This document shows, one piece after another, positions 35,261-43,902 of a stretch of DNA of 53,502 nt. Origin of the DNA: Crocinitomicaceae bacterium (GTDB lineage: Bacteria; Bacteroidota; Bacteroidia; Flavobacteriales_D; Crocinitomicaceae); assembly GCA_024643555.1 (NCBI GenBank), contig JAHEMQ010000004.1:1-53502 (forward strand). The letters run 5' to 3'. Numbering within the stretch: the first letter of the stretch is position 1; every line of letters begins with the position of its first letter. The notes under the pieces were generated by a model, which saw only the letters and a program-made list of their open reading frames with translations, was not told the DNA's origin and did not search any database. A program made the translations under genes and the position numbers.

Positions 35261-38044
35261 ATGAAAAAGATTTTTCTCACCGTATTAGCTAGTGTTTTTA
35301 GCTCGATACTCATCGCACAAGTTTTAGACGTTTCCCCAGCTTTTCCAACAGTGAATGACGTGGTTACCATTACCTACGACGCAACGAAAGGAAATGCCGC
35401 GCTGATTGGTCAGTCTCAAATTTATGCCCATGCAGGATTGATAACAAGCGCTAGTACTTCGCCGTCAAATTGGCAATACGTGCAAGGAAATTGGGGAACC
35501 GTGGATCCGCAAGTGGCCATGACCAACATCGGGAATAATTTACATACGATAACCATCGACATTGATCAATTCTATGGTTATCCGATAGCAACGACAACTG
35601 TGCTTAAATTGGCTTTCGTTTTCCGAAATGCGAACGGAAGTATCGTGGGAAGAGAATCCGATGGCAGTGATATTTTTTATAATGTATATCCTGTAAATGC
35701 CGGTTTACTTGGACAATTTTTCCATCCATATAATGGAAGTATTTACAATTTGAATGATCAAATTGCAGTCAACGCCGAAGCAAATACTCCTTCTACACTT
35801 GTGTTGAAGCAAGACGGAACGGTTTTAACAAGCATGACCAATGCGACAACGCTGAATTATAATCTAAGTGCAAGTGTCGCAGGAACACATTTATTGGAAT
35901 TCGAAGTAAATGATGGAACTTCAACCATTATTGACAGTGTATATTATACTGTGAATCCTCCGGTGAATGTTGTTAATCCACCGATTGCAGGCTTAGTGAA
36001 TGGTGTAAACTACATCAACGATACCACCATCATTCTTCAGTTGTATGCTCCCGAAAAGCAGCACATTTACGTGATAGGTGATTTTAATAATTGGACACCA
36101 ACCGCTGCTGATCATATGAATTTGTCGACAAATAATGCGACATGGTGGTTAGAAATTAGTGGCTTGACTGCGGGACAAAAATATGGCTATCAGTATTTCA
36201 TTGATGGAGCACTGAAATTGGCAGATCCAATGAGCACCATCATTTTAGATCCAAATAACGATGGAAACATTAATGCAGCGACCAATCCAAATCCTTTACC
36301 TTATCCAACTGGACTCACAACGGGATTCGTGTCTGTTATTCAACCAGGAGCACCTTCCTATACATGGCAAAACACGAATTTCCAAGCTCCGGCTAAAAAG
36401 GATTTGGTTATCTATGAATTATTAGTGCGCGATTTCGTAGCAAAGCACAATTATCAAACCCTAATCGACACATTAGATTACCTAGATGCTTTGGGAATTA
36501 ATGCGATTGAAGTGATGCCGCCTGCAGAATTTGAAAACAATGAAAGTTGGGGGTACAATCCATCTTTTCACATGGCAATGGATAAATATTATGGAACGCC
36601 GGAAAAATTCAAGGAATTTGTCGATAGTTGCCACAGTCGAGGGATTGCAGTCATTGTTGATATGGTGTTAAACCATGCTTTTGGACAAAATCCGATGGTG
36701 AACATGTATTGGGATGCCGTGAATAGTCGTCCAGCGGCGAATAGTCCTTGGTTCAACGCAATTTGTCCCCACGAGCCGTATTGTTGGGGATACGATTTTG
36801 ACCATACTCGTTTGGCTACTCAAATGTACATTGATCAGGTTAATAAATATTGGTTAGATGAATACCACATTGATGGTTTCCGATTCGATTACACCAAAGG
36901 ATTTGCAAATACGGCGGCTTCATATAGCATGGAGCGCATCAATTTGCTGAAGCGAATGGCGGATCAAATTTGGAACGTAAAATCGGACGCCTATGTGATT
37001 TTAGAGCATTGGTGTGATAATTCTGAAGAAATTCAATTAGCAACTTATGGCATGATGTTATGGGGGAACTTAACCTATGGATACCAAGAAGCAGGTATGG
37101 GTTTCACGAGTACTTCGAATATTAGTTCTGGAATTTATACGAATCGTACTTGGACGGTTCCCCATCTAGTGACCTACATGGAAAGTCATGACGAGGAGCG
37201 AATGATGTTTAAAAACATCAGCTTTGGGAATACGTCGAATCCAAATCACAATGCAAAAAACTCTTATGTAGCATTAGGCCGAATGCAAACTGCTGCGGTT
37301 ATTTTCTTAACCCAACCTGGTCCTCGCATGTTATGGCAATTTCAGGAATTGGGATATGATGTTTCTATTGACAATCCTTGTCGCGTGTGTAATAAACCAA
37401 TTTTATGGAATTACTTTACACAAGCAAGAAGACGACAACTTTACGATGTTTACTCCGCAACCTTAAAATTGAGGAATGATCATGAAACATTTCGTTCGTT
37501 GAATTTTACTTACAACTTGAGTGGAGCAGTGAAAAAAATGAAACTTACTGATCCTGCAATGAATGGTGTAGTTATCACAAATTTTGATGTGAACACGCAA
37601 ATTAATTCACCAAATTTTCACCATTCTGGTTGGTGGTACGAATATTTTACTGGTGATAGTTTAGATGTTACCGATATCAATATGAATTTTGCTCTTCAGC
37701 CTGGGGAATACCGCATTTATACGGATGTTCGATTGGAAAAACCTACCATTACAGAGGCCCCTGTTTCAATTGACGAAATCTTGGAATCTCAATTCCCAAT
37801 GAATATTTACCCTAATCCAAGTGTGAGTGATTTACATGTGGTATTTAATGCCAATGAAATGGATGCAATAGATTTAAAGGTGATCAATGAGTCTGGTCAA
37901 ATTGTGTATTCGGAAAAAGGAACGACAAATCCAGGAAAGAACGATATGCTGCTAAATGTTCGTGATTGGTCAAATGGTTCTTACCATGTCCTTTTGCGAG
38001 TAGGTAAGTTTTATTCAAACGAGGCTTTTATCATTCAACATTAA
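35261..38044 (+). CDS. Secreted GH13 alpha-amylase/pullulanase-like enzyme with T9SS sorting domain
   Basis: This 927-residue enzyme hydrolyses alpha-glucans outside the cell. Order: signal peptide (1-19); a starch-binding-type domain (about 20-140); an Ig-like domain (145-230); a CBM48-like E-set domain (about 255-345, with HIYVIGDFNNWTP and GYQYFIDGALKLADP); the GH13 barrel (about 375-770); a beta domain; and a T9SS type A tail (IYPNPSVSDL to FIIQH). GH13 regions are intact: DMVLNHAFG, nucleophile in GFRFDYTKG (D about 542), acid in VILEHWCDN (E about 581), and ESHDEER (D about 644). Domain order suggests an amylase or debranching enzyme. It abuts the CotH gene with no gap. Confidence 0.92.
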   Translation: MKKIFLTVLASVFSSILIAQVLDVSPAFPTVNDVVTITYDATKGNAALIGQSQIYAHAGLITSASTSPSNWQYVQGNWGTVDPQVAMTNIGNNLHTITIDIDQFYGYPIATTTVLKLAFVFRNANGSIVGRESDGSDIFYNVYPVNAGLLGQFFHPYNGSIYNLNDQIAVNAEANTPSTLVLKQDGTVLTSMTNATTLNYNLSASVAGTHLLEFEVNDGTSTIIDSVYYTVNPPVNVVNPPIAGLVNGVNYINDTTIILQLYAPEKQHIYVIGDFNNWTPTAADHMNLSTNNATWWLEISGLTAGQKYGYQYFIDGALKLADPMSTIILDPNNDGNINAATNPNPLPYPTGLTTGFVSVIQPGAPSYTWQNTNFQAPAKKDLVIYELLVRDFVAKHNYQTLIDTLDYLDALGINAIEVMPPAEFENNESWGYNPSFHMAMDKYYGTPEKFKEFVDSCHSRGIAVIVDMVLNHAFGQNPMVNMYWDAVNSRPAANSPWFNAICPHEPYCWGYDFDHTRLATQMYIDQVNKYWLDEYHIDGFRFDYTKGFANTAASYSMERINLLKRMADQIWNVKSDAYVILEHWCDNSEEIQLATYGMMLWGNLTYGYQEAGMGFTSTSNISSGIYTNRTWTVPHLVTYMESHDEERMMFKNISFGNTSNPNHNAKNSYVALGRMQTAAVIFLTQPGPRMLWQFQELGYDVSIDNPCRVCNKPILWNYFTQARRRQLYDVYSATLKLRNDHETFRSLNFTYNLSGAVKKMKLTDPAMNGVVITNFDVNTQINSPNFHHSGWWYEYFTGDSLDVTDINMNFALQPGEYRIYTDVRLEKPTITEAPVSIDEILESQFPMNIYPNPSVSDLHVVFNANEMDAIDLKVINESGQIVYSEKGTTNPGKNDMLLNVRDWSNGSYHVLLRVGKFYSNEAFIIQH

Positions 38045-39466
38045 ATGAAATACATTTTCCTTTTTTTGGTTTGTGTTATCTTGAATTTGAGTATAAATGC
38101 TCAGTTCAATCATCCTTCCAATAATAGTGCATTTCTGCAAAATGAAGTAGCAAGTGTCTATGTTACGATGTCTGCAGTAGATGCACAAACCATGGTGACG
38201 GATAGTGTTTATTCTGATTTCCCATTTGTAACTTCCGTCATTTATTCTTCTAGCGCTGTTCAAGATACCATAACGAATGTTGGCATGCACGTCCGAGGGA
38301 ATACTTCGAGAGATGCCGCTAAGAAGTCTTTTGAATTATCATTTAACAGTTATGTTCCCGGACGAAAATACCGTGGTTTAGAGAAAATGAAATTGAATGG
38401 CGAACATAACGATGTTTCAATACTCCGGTCGAAAATTTCGTACAGTTTATTAACCCAATGTGGACTTCCTTCCCCACGAACAAGTTATGTTAAATTATAT
38501 ATTAACAACGAATATAAAGGCTTATATATTCATATTGAACACTTTGACGAAGAGTACATTCAAAAAAGATTTCCAAATGACAATACGGGTAATCTCTTTA
38601 AGTGTTTTTATGGTTCTGATTTGACTTATCATGGAACGAATCCAACATATTATCAGAATACTTATATATTAAAAACCAATGAAACTGTAAATGATTATTC
38701 GGGTCTTATTCATTTAATTGAGGTATTGTATAATTCTGCGAATGCTAATTTTGTTTGCGATATCCAAGAAGTTTTCGATGTCGATACTTATTTACGAACA
38801 TTGGCTTTTGAGATATTAATTGGACAATGGGACGGATACGCGTACAATAAAAACAACTACTTTTTGTATGAGCGGCCGTCAGATGGAAAATTTATCTTCA
38901 TGGAATATGACCTAGATAATACTTTCGGAATCGATTGGTTCAATGTAGATTGGTCTACAAGAAACATTTACTCGTGGGCGAATGCCAATCGACCACTCTA
39001 TTCAAAGTTATTAGCAGTTCCCTATTTTAAGGACCGATTTAATTTCCACATGAAGGACATTTTAACTAATTACTTTTCACCAACATCACTTACTAGCAGT
39101 CTTCAATCGACTCAAAATCTAATTTCTAGTGCTGCATTTGCGGACCTTTACAAAGGTTATGATTATGGATTTACAAATCAAGACTTCTTGGATGCGATTG
39201 ATCAAGCGTGGGGGGCTCATGTCACACAATCCCTAAGCACCTACATTCAGACGCGTTACACTACCGCAAATAGCCAAGTACTGACCTATCAAAACATTCA
39301 AAATCCATGTACAAGTGGGCTTTCAGAATTGGAATCCATTTGGACAGGGAAAGCAGTAAAAGCTTGTGACATGTTGGGGCGAGACATCCAATTGAATGCT
39401 AAAAATTGTTTAAAAGTAATCACCTATGAAGACGGATCTACAAAGCAAGTTTACGAAATGGAATAA
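38045..39466 (+). CDS. CotH-family protein (putative secreted kinase) within the alpha-glucan locus
   Basis: This 473-residue protein has a signal peptide (residues 1-19) and a CotH domain (about 70-400). Family segments are MHVRGNTSRDAAKKSFELSF, MKLNGEHNDVSILRSKISY, VKLYINNEYKGLYIHIEHFD and MEYDLDNTFGIDW (about 285-297, the acidic active-site motif). In Bacillus, CotH is an atypical protein kinase that phosphorylates spore-coat proteins; the Bacteroidota homologues are not characterised to my knowledge. The C-terminus (KACDMLGRDIQLNAKN...EDGSTKQVYEME) looks like a shortened type A sorting domain. It starts directly on the preceding stop and overlaps the next amylase gene by 41 bp, so it is coupled to the glucan enzymes. 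Confidence 0.85.
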   Translation: MKYIFLFLVCVILNLSINAQFNHPSNNSAFLQNEVASVYVTMSAVDAQTMVTDSVYSDFPFVTSVIYSSSAVQDTITNVGMHVRGNTSRDAAKKSFELSFNSYVPGRKYRGLEKMKLNGEHNDVSILRSKISYSLLTQCGLPSPRTSYVKLYINNEYKGLYIHIEHFDEEYIQKRFPNDNTGNLFKCFYGSDLTYHGTNPTYYQNTYILKTNETVNDYSGLIHLIEVLYNSANANFVCDIQEVFDVDTYLRTLAFEILIGQWDGYAYNKNNYFLYERPSDGKFIFMEYDLDNTFGIDWFNVDWSTRNIYSWANANRPLYSKLLAVPYFKDRFNFHMKDILTNYFSPTSLTSSLQSTQNLISSAAFADLYKGYDYGFTNQDFLDAIDQAWGAHVTQSLSTYIQTRYTTANSQVLTYQNIQNPCTSGLSELESIWTGKAVKACDMLGRDIQLNAKNCLKVITYEDGSTKQVYEME

Positions 39467-41354
39467 ATGGACCTTCATGTTTGTCCTGTTCTTTGCGAAT
39501 GCAGCGAACGCACAACTTTTGAAGCATGTTGAACCTGCAAATTGGTGGGTCAACATGGAACACCACGAGGTTCAAATCTTGTTACACGGAACCAATATTG
39601 CCAATTTCCAAGTGGAAGTTGCAGGATTGCCAATGACAGGAATCGTAAAAACGGAAAATCCAAACTACCTATTTGTTACCGTTGAGACGGAAGGTAAAGT
39701 TGCAGGAACGTATCCAATTAAATTGATGGATAAGAAAAAAGAAGTCGCGCATTTTGATTTCAAATTGGAAGAACGTATGAACAACAGCGCGCAACGTGAA
39801 AGTTATACTTCGGCAGATGTTGTCTATTTATTAATGCCTGACCGCTTTGCCAATGCAAACGAAGGACTCGATGCACACCCAGAAACGAAAGAAGTAACGA
39901 ATCGATCAAATCCAGGCGGACGACATGGTGGGGATATCATGGGGATTATTCAACACTTGAATTACATCAAAGAATTGGGAGCAACAGCGATTTGGACGAC
40001 ACCTATGCTCGAGGATAACGAAGAAACATACTCTTACCATGGATATGCACAATCCGATTTATACAAAATTGATCCGCGCTACGGAACAAATTCTTGGTAT
40101 AAAGAAATGGTGCTTGAAGCACATCGTCAAGGACTGAAAGTGATCAAGGACGAAGTACCGAACCATTGGTCCAGCAAACATTGGATGATTCAAGACCTTC
40201 CTACACATGATTGGATCCATCAATTCCCATCCTTTACGCGTTCAAGTTACCGAACGAGTACGCAAATGGATCCATATGCTTCGCAAAAAGACAAGCATGC
40301 TTCTGAAGATGGTTGGTTTGATACAACGATGCCGGACATGAACCAATCAAATCCCTTGTTGTTGAACTATTTAATTCAAAATACCATTTGGTGGATTGAA
40401 TATGCGCAATTGGATGGACTGCGTGTGGATACTTACTCCTACAATGACAAAGAAGCAATTTCTAAATGGACGAAAGCAATTACAGATGAATATCCACGCT
40501 TGAACATCATGGGAGAAGTTTGGTTGCACAACCAAGCGCAGATTTCCTATTGGCAAAAGGACAGTCCAATTGGGGCAATCGATTACTATAATAGTTATTT
40601 GCCTACCGTGATGGATTTCACCTTGCAAGATGCGATCATGGTGGCGTTCAATGAACCAAAACAAGATTGGGACAAAGGAATGGTACGCTTCTATGATAAT
40701 TTCTCCAATGATTTTCAATACAAAGATCCATCGAACATATTGGTGTTCATGGAAAATCACGACACCAAACGATTCAATGAATATTGTCCCAATTTGGCGG
40801 ACTATAAACTCGCTTTGACACTCATCACTACCACACGTGGAATTCCTCAAATCTATTATGGAAGTGAAATCGGAATGAAAGGGAGCAAGGAAATCGGCGA
40901 TGCAGATATCCGAAAAGACTTTCCTGGTGGATGGGCTGCTGATCGACATACCGGATTTTGCAGTAGTGAAGATGTAAAATGTCATGGCTACCAAACGGGT
41001 CGTACTCCAGAGGAAGAAGCATATTTTCAATTTACAAAGACCTTGTTGAATTGGAGAAAAAACAATACAATCATTCACGAAGGTAAATTGATGCAATTTG
41101 TTCCCGAGAACAACGTCTATGTGTATGCCCGCTACAAGGAGCCAAATGGAATAGCGGACAAGCCAGGAAGACAAGTGGTGTTGGTCATCATCAACAATTC
41201 ATCCAAAGATGAAACGATTCGTTGGGACCGTTATCAAGAAATGCTTCAAGGGAAAGAAAGTGGGTTAGATGTACTAACAAATCAATCCTTCAATTTTGAT
41301 TTGAAAACTGCAATTATCCCTGCCAAAACTGCGTACATTCTAGAACTTAAATAA
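39426..41354 (+). CDS. GH13 alpha-amylase/neopullulanase (SusA-like)
   Basis: This 642-residue enzyme has a long-n-region signal peptide (residues 1-29, ending NAANA), an N-terminal cyclomaltodextrinase-type domain (about 30-115) and a GH13 barrel. Catalytic regions: DEVPNHW; nucleophile in DGLRVDTYSY (D about 333); acid in IMGEVWLHN (E about 363); and FMENHDTKRF (D about 446). No T9SS tail is present, so it probably stays in the periplasm and cleaves imported oligosaccharides, like SusA. I keep the ATG at 39426, which overlaps the CotH gene, because the ATG at 39477 leaves a signal peptide with almost no charged n-region. GH31 starts 2 bp after its stop. Confidence 0.92.
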   Translation: MKTDLQSKFTKWNKWTFMFVLFFANAANAQLLKHVEPANWWVNMEHHEVQILLHGTNIANFQVEVAGLPMTGIVKTENPNYLFVTVETEGKVAGTYPIKLMDKKKEVAHFDFKLEERMNNSAQRESYTSADVVYLLMPDRFANANEGLDAHPETKEVTNRSNPGGRHGGDIMGIIQHLNYIKELGATAIWTTPMLEDNEETYSYHGYAQSDLYKIDPRYGTNSWYKEMVLEAHRQGLKVIKDEVPNHWSSKHWMIQDLPTHDWIHQFPSFTRSSYRTSTQMDPYASQKDKHASEDGWFDTTMPDMNQSNPLLLNYLIQNTIWWIEYAQLDGLRVDTYSYNDKEAISKWTKAITDEYPRLNIMGEVWLHNQAQISYWQKDSPIGAIDYYNSYLPTVMDFTLQDAIMVAFNEPKQDWDKGMVRFYDNFSNDFQYKDPSNILVFMENHDTKRFNEYCPNLADYKLALTLITTTRGIPQIYYGSEIGMKGSKEIGDADIRKDFPGGWAADRHTGFCSSEDVKCHGYQTGRTPEEEAYFQFTKTLLNWRKNNTIIHEGKLMQFVPENNVYVYARYKEPNGIADKPGRQVVLVIINNSSKDETIRWDRYQEMLQGKESGLDVLTNQSFNFDLKTAIIPAKTAYILELK

Positions 41355-41356
41355 AG

Positions 41357-43813
41357 ATGAAAAAACTCATTTTATTTCTTTTTGTTTCTTCGCTCGGTTG
41401 GGGACAAAATGCCACTCGTCAATTTGATCACGTGGAGAAGTCAGTAAACGGATATCAAGTCAGTGTTTCCGATGGAGTGTATTATTTTTCTGCTTATTCA
41501 GGGAAAATTGTTGAAACAACCTTTATACCTATTGGACAAAAACACCCCGTGAATTCACATGCTGTCATTGCATCTCCAAAGACCGATGAATTGGTCATGA
41601 ATCAATCCAATGCAATGATCATTCTAACAACCAATGAGGGATTAGAGGTGAAAATCACAAAGAAGCCTTTTCAAATCAGTTACTGGTACCAAAAGAAACC
41701 AGTCATTTCCGAAAATTGGGGCTATGAAAAAGCCGAGGAAGTGGAAAAGATTCATTTCAATTTAACTCAAGATGAAATGTTGTATGGCGCGGGTGCTCGA
41801 GCTTTAGGTATGAACCGCCGAGGCTATCGTTTGCAATTATACAATCGCGCGCATTACGGTTACGAAGAACATTCTGAATTGATGAATTACACAATGCCAA
41901 TGGTCGTTTCAAATAAATGTTATGCCATTCATTTCGACAATGCTCAGATTGGTTACTTGGATCTAGATTCGAAGAAAAATAACATGTTGACGTATGAAAC
42001 GATTGGTGGACGCAAAACCTACCAAGTCATTGTAGGTAGTGATTGGAAAGATCTTTTGAAAGAATATACGTCAATCACAGGACATCAACCGATGCCTCCA
42101 CGTTGGGCTTTTGGAAATTTTGCTAGTCGCTTTGGATATCATTCAGAGACAGAAGCACGAGAGGTTGTCAATCAGTTCAGAAAAGATTCCATTCCATTAG
42201 ATGCCATCATCTTCGACTTGTATTGGTTTGGGAAAGAAATTCAAGGGACTCTTGGGAATTTGTCATTTTACACAGACTCTTTTCCCCATCCAAAAGAAAT
42301 GATCAGTGATTTTAAAAATCAAGGGGTGAAAACGGTACTCATCACAGAGCCATTTATCCTGACCACCTCTAAAAAATGGCAAGAAGCAGTTGATAAAAAA
42401 ATCCTAGGAACGAACGAACTTGGAGCGCCTTTTACCTATGATTTTTACTTCGGAAACACAGGCTTGATTGATGTGTTTAAACCAGAAGCGAGAACATGGT
42501 TTTGGGATATTTACAAGGATTTACATAGTTACGGGGCACGCGGATTCTGGGGAGACCTTGGGGAACCGGAGGTACACCCAGCCAAATTGAAACATGTGGT
42601 TGGCTATGCCGATGAAGTGCACAACATTTATGGACACGAATGGGCAAAACTGATTTATGAAGGTTACCAAAAGGATTTCCCCAATGAGCGTCCGTTTATC
42701 TTAATGCGCTCTGGAAGTACGGGAACGCAGCGTTTCGGAATCATTCCGTGGTCTGGAGACGTCAACCGCACCTGGGGTGGACTTCGTCCACAAATGGAAA
42801 TTAGTATGCAAATGGGATTGCAAGGAATAGGATACATGCATTCAGATTTAGGTGGATTCGCGGGTGCAAATGACGATCCAGAATTATATGTTCGTTGGTT
42901 GCAATATGGCGTTTTTCAGCCCGTTTTCCGTCCACATGGACAACAAGAAGTAGCAAGTGAGGCCATATTCAAGGATGAAAAAACAAGACAACTTGCGAAA
43001 GCAGCGATTGAGTTACGTTACCAAATGCTTCCATACAATTACACGTTAGCCTTCGAAAATCACTTACATGGAACTCCCTTGATGCGTCCAGTTTTCATGG
43101 AGGATAAAAATGCAAAATGGTCAGAGTCAAGCGCAGATGAATATATGTGGGGCAGTTGTTTTTTAGTAAATCCCATTACAAACAAAATGGAAGGGAGCAC
43201 ACATCCAATTCAAGTCGTACAAGCGCCGGCAGGAACATGGTATGATTTTATGTCTGGATCTATGTTAAACCCTTTGAAAAGGGCAGAATTAACGTATGTT
43301 CCTGATGAAAAGTTAAAGGAATTTGAAAAAACAAATCCTTCCTCTTCAAAAATAGATCAAGTTTTCTTGGTGAATGGTGATTTATCCTCGATACCTGTCT
43401 TAGTTAAAGGAGGGTCTTTTGCGCCAATGTCTCCAACCATTCAAACAACTGATAATTATACCGATACGATGGTAATAGTTCATTATTACGATGGGCCGGA
43501 ATTAACGGAGAGCCAAGGAATTTGGTACGAAGATGATGGATTAACAAATGAAGCCTACGAAAAAGGCATGTTCAAATTATTACACATGCACATGACACAG
43601 ACTGTAAAGAAAACCAATCTTTTATTTACCCCGGAATATGGTAAAGCGTGCTCTAATCACTTTTTCCAATACGAAGTTTGCATACATTCACCCCGCATTC
43701 CAAAGCAAATTAAATTGAATGGAAGGAAATTGAAAGTGGAGGTAATCAATGAAAAAATGTACGTGCGCATGCGTTTGAACGAAGATATTCAAAACATTCA
43801 ACTCATTTGGTGA
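41357..43813 (+). CDS. GH31 alpha-glucosidase
   Basis: This 818-residue enzyme should release glucose from the non-reducing end of maltodextrins in the periplasm. It has a signal peptide (1-16, ending SLGWG). The nucleophile lies in GFWGDLGEPEVHP (D about 399, compare the family motif WxDMNE) and the acid/base in IPWSGDVNRTWGG (D about 468). RWAFGNFASRFGYHSE and YMHSDLGGFAG are further GH31 segments. A C-terminal DUF5110-like domain is present (YYDGPELTESQGIWYEDDG). No T9SS tail was seen. It fills the SusB role, which in Bacteroides is GH97. It is 2 bp after the GH13 gene and 89 bp before susC. Confidence 0.94.
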   Translation: MKKLILFLFVSSLGWGQNATRQFDHVEKSVNGYQVSVSDGVYYFSAYSGKIVETTFIPIGQKHPVNSHAVIASPKTDELVMNQSNAMIILTTNEGLEVKITKKPFQISYWYQKKPVISENWGYEKAEEVEKIHFNLTQDEMLYGAGARALGMNRRGYRLQLYNRAHYGYEEHSELMNYTMPMVVSNKCYAIHFDNAQIGYLDLDSKKNNMLTYETIGGRKTYQVIVGSDWKDLLKEYTSITGHQPMPPRWAFGNFASRFGYHSETEAREVVNQFRKDSIPLDAIIFDLYWFGKEIQGTLGNLSFYTDSFPHPKEMISDFKNQGVKTVLITEPFILTTSKKWQEAVDKKILGTNELGAPFTYDFYFGNTGLIDVFKPEARTWFWDIYKDLHSYGARGFWGDLGEPEVHPAKLKHVVGYADEVHNIYGHEWAKLIYEGYQKDFPNERPFILMRSGSTGTQRFGIIPWSGDVNRTWGGLRPQMEISMQMGLQGIGYMHSDLGGFAGANDDPELYVRWLQYGVFQPVFRPHGQQEVASEAIFKDEKTRQLAKAAIELRYQMLPYNYTLAFENHLHGTPLMRPVFMEDKNAKWSESSADEYMWGSCFLVNPITNKMEGSTHPIQVVQAPAGTWYDFMSGSMLNPLKRAELTYVPDEKLKEFEKTNPSSSKIDQVFLVNGDLSSIPVLVKGGSFAPMSPTIQTTDNYTDTMVIVHYYDGPELTESQGIWYEDDGLTNEAYEKGMFKLLHMHMTQTVKKTNLLFTPEYGKACSNHFFQYEVCIHSPRIPKQIKLNGRKLKVEVINEKMYVRMRLNEDIQNIQLIW

Positions 43814-43825
43814 TAAATTTCTTTG

Positions 43826-43838
43826 TGTCAACTTGACA
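43826..43838 (+). promoter_or_regulatory. Palindromic operator TGTCA-N3-TGACA (second copy)
   Basis: TGTCAACTTGACA is a perfect palindrome of 6+6 arms with one central base. The flank TTAAG mirrors CTAAG at the first copy; 15 of 19 bases are the same over the block. It overlaps the proposed -33 element of the susC promoter. It also has the same four-base distance after a TAAATTTC box as the first copy has after TATTTTTG. Confidence 0.65.
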
Positions 43839-43863
43839 TTAAGAAAAATTAAAAATATATTTG
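43833..43863 (+). promoter_or_regulatory. Promoter of susC-susD
   Basis: TTG (43833-43835), 20 bp, and TATATTTG (43856-43863) match the Bacteroidota consensus and lie 39 bp before the susC start. An alternative -7 box (TAAATTTC, 43814-43821) lies just upstream of the palindrome, beginning one base after the GH31 stop codon. Confidence 0.55.
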
Positions 43864-43902
43864 ACTTTCTAAAACAAGAATTAATAAACTAAAATTACAT
43901 CT

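Noticed and set aside
40371-41174. Long minus-strand reading frame (267 codons) inside the second GH13 gene
   Set aside because: It is antisense to an intact catalytic domain, has no recognisable family pattern and is low-complexity in the way shadow frames are; the plus-strand gene has all GH13 motifs.
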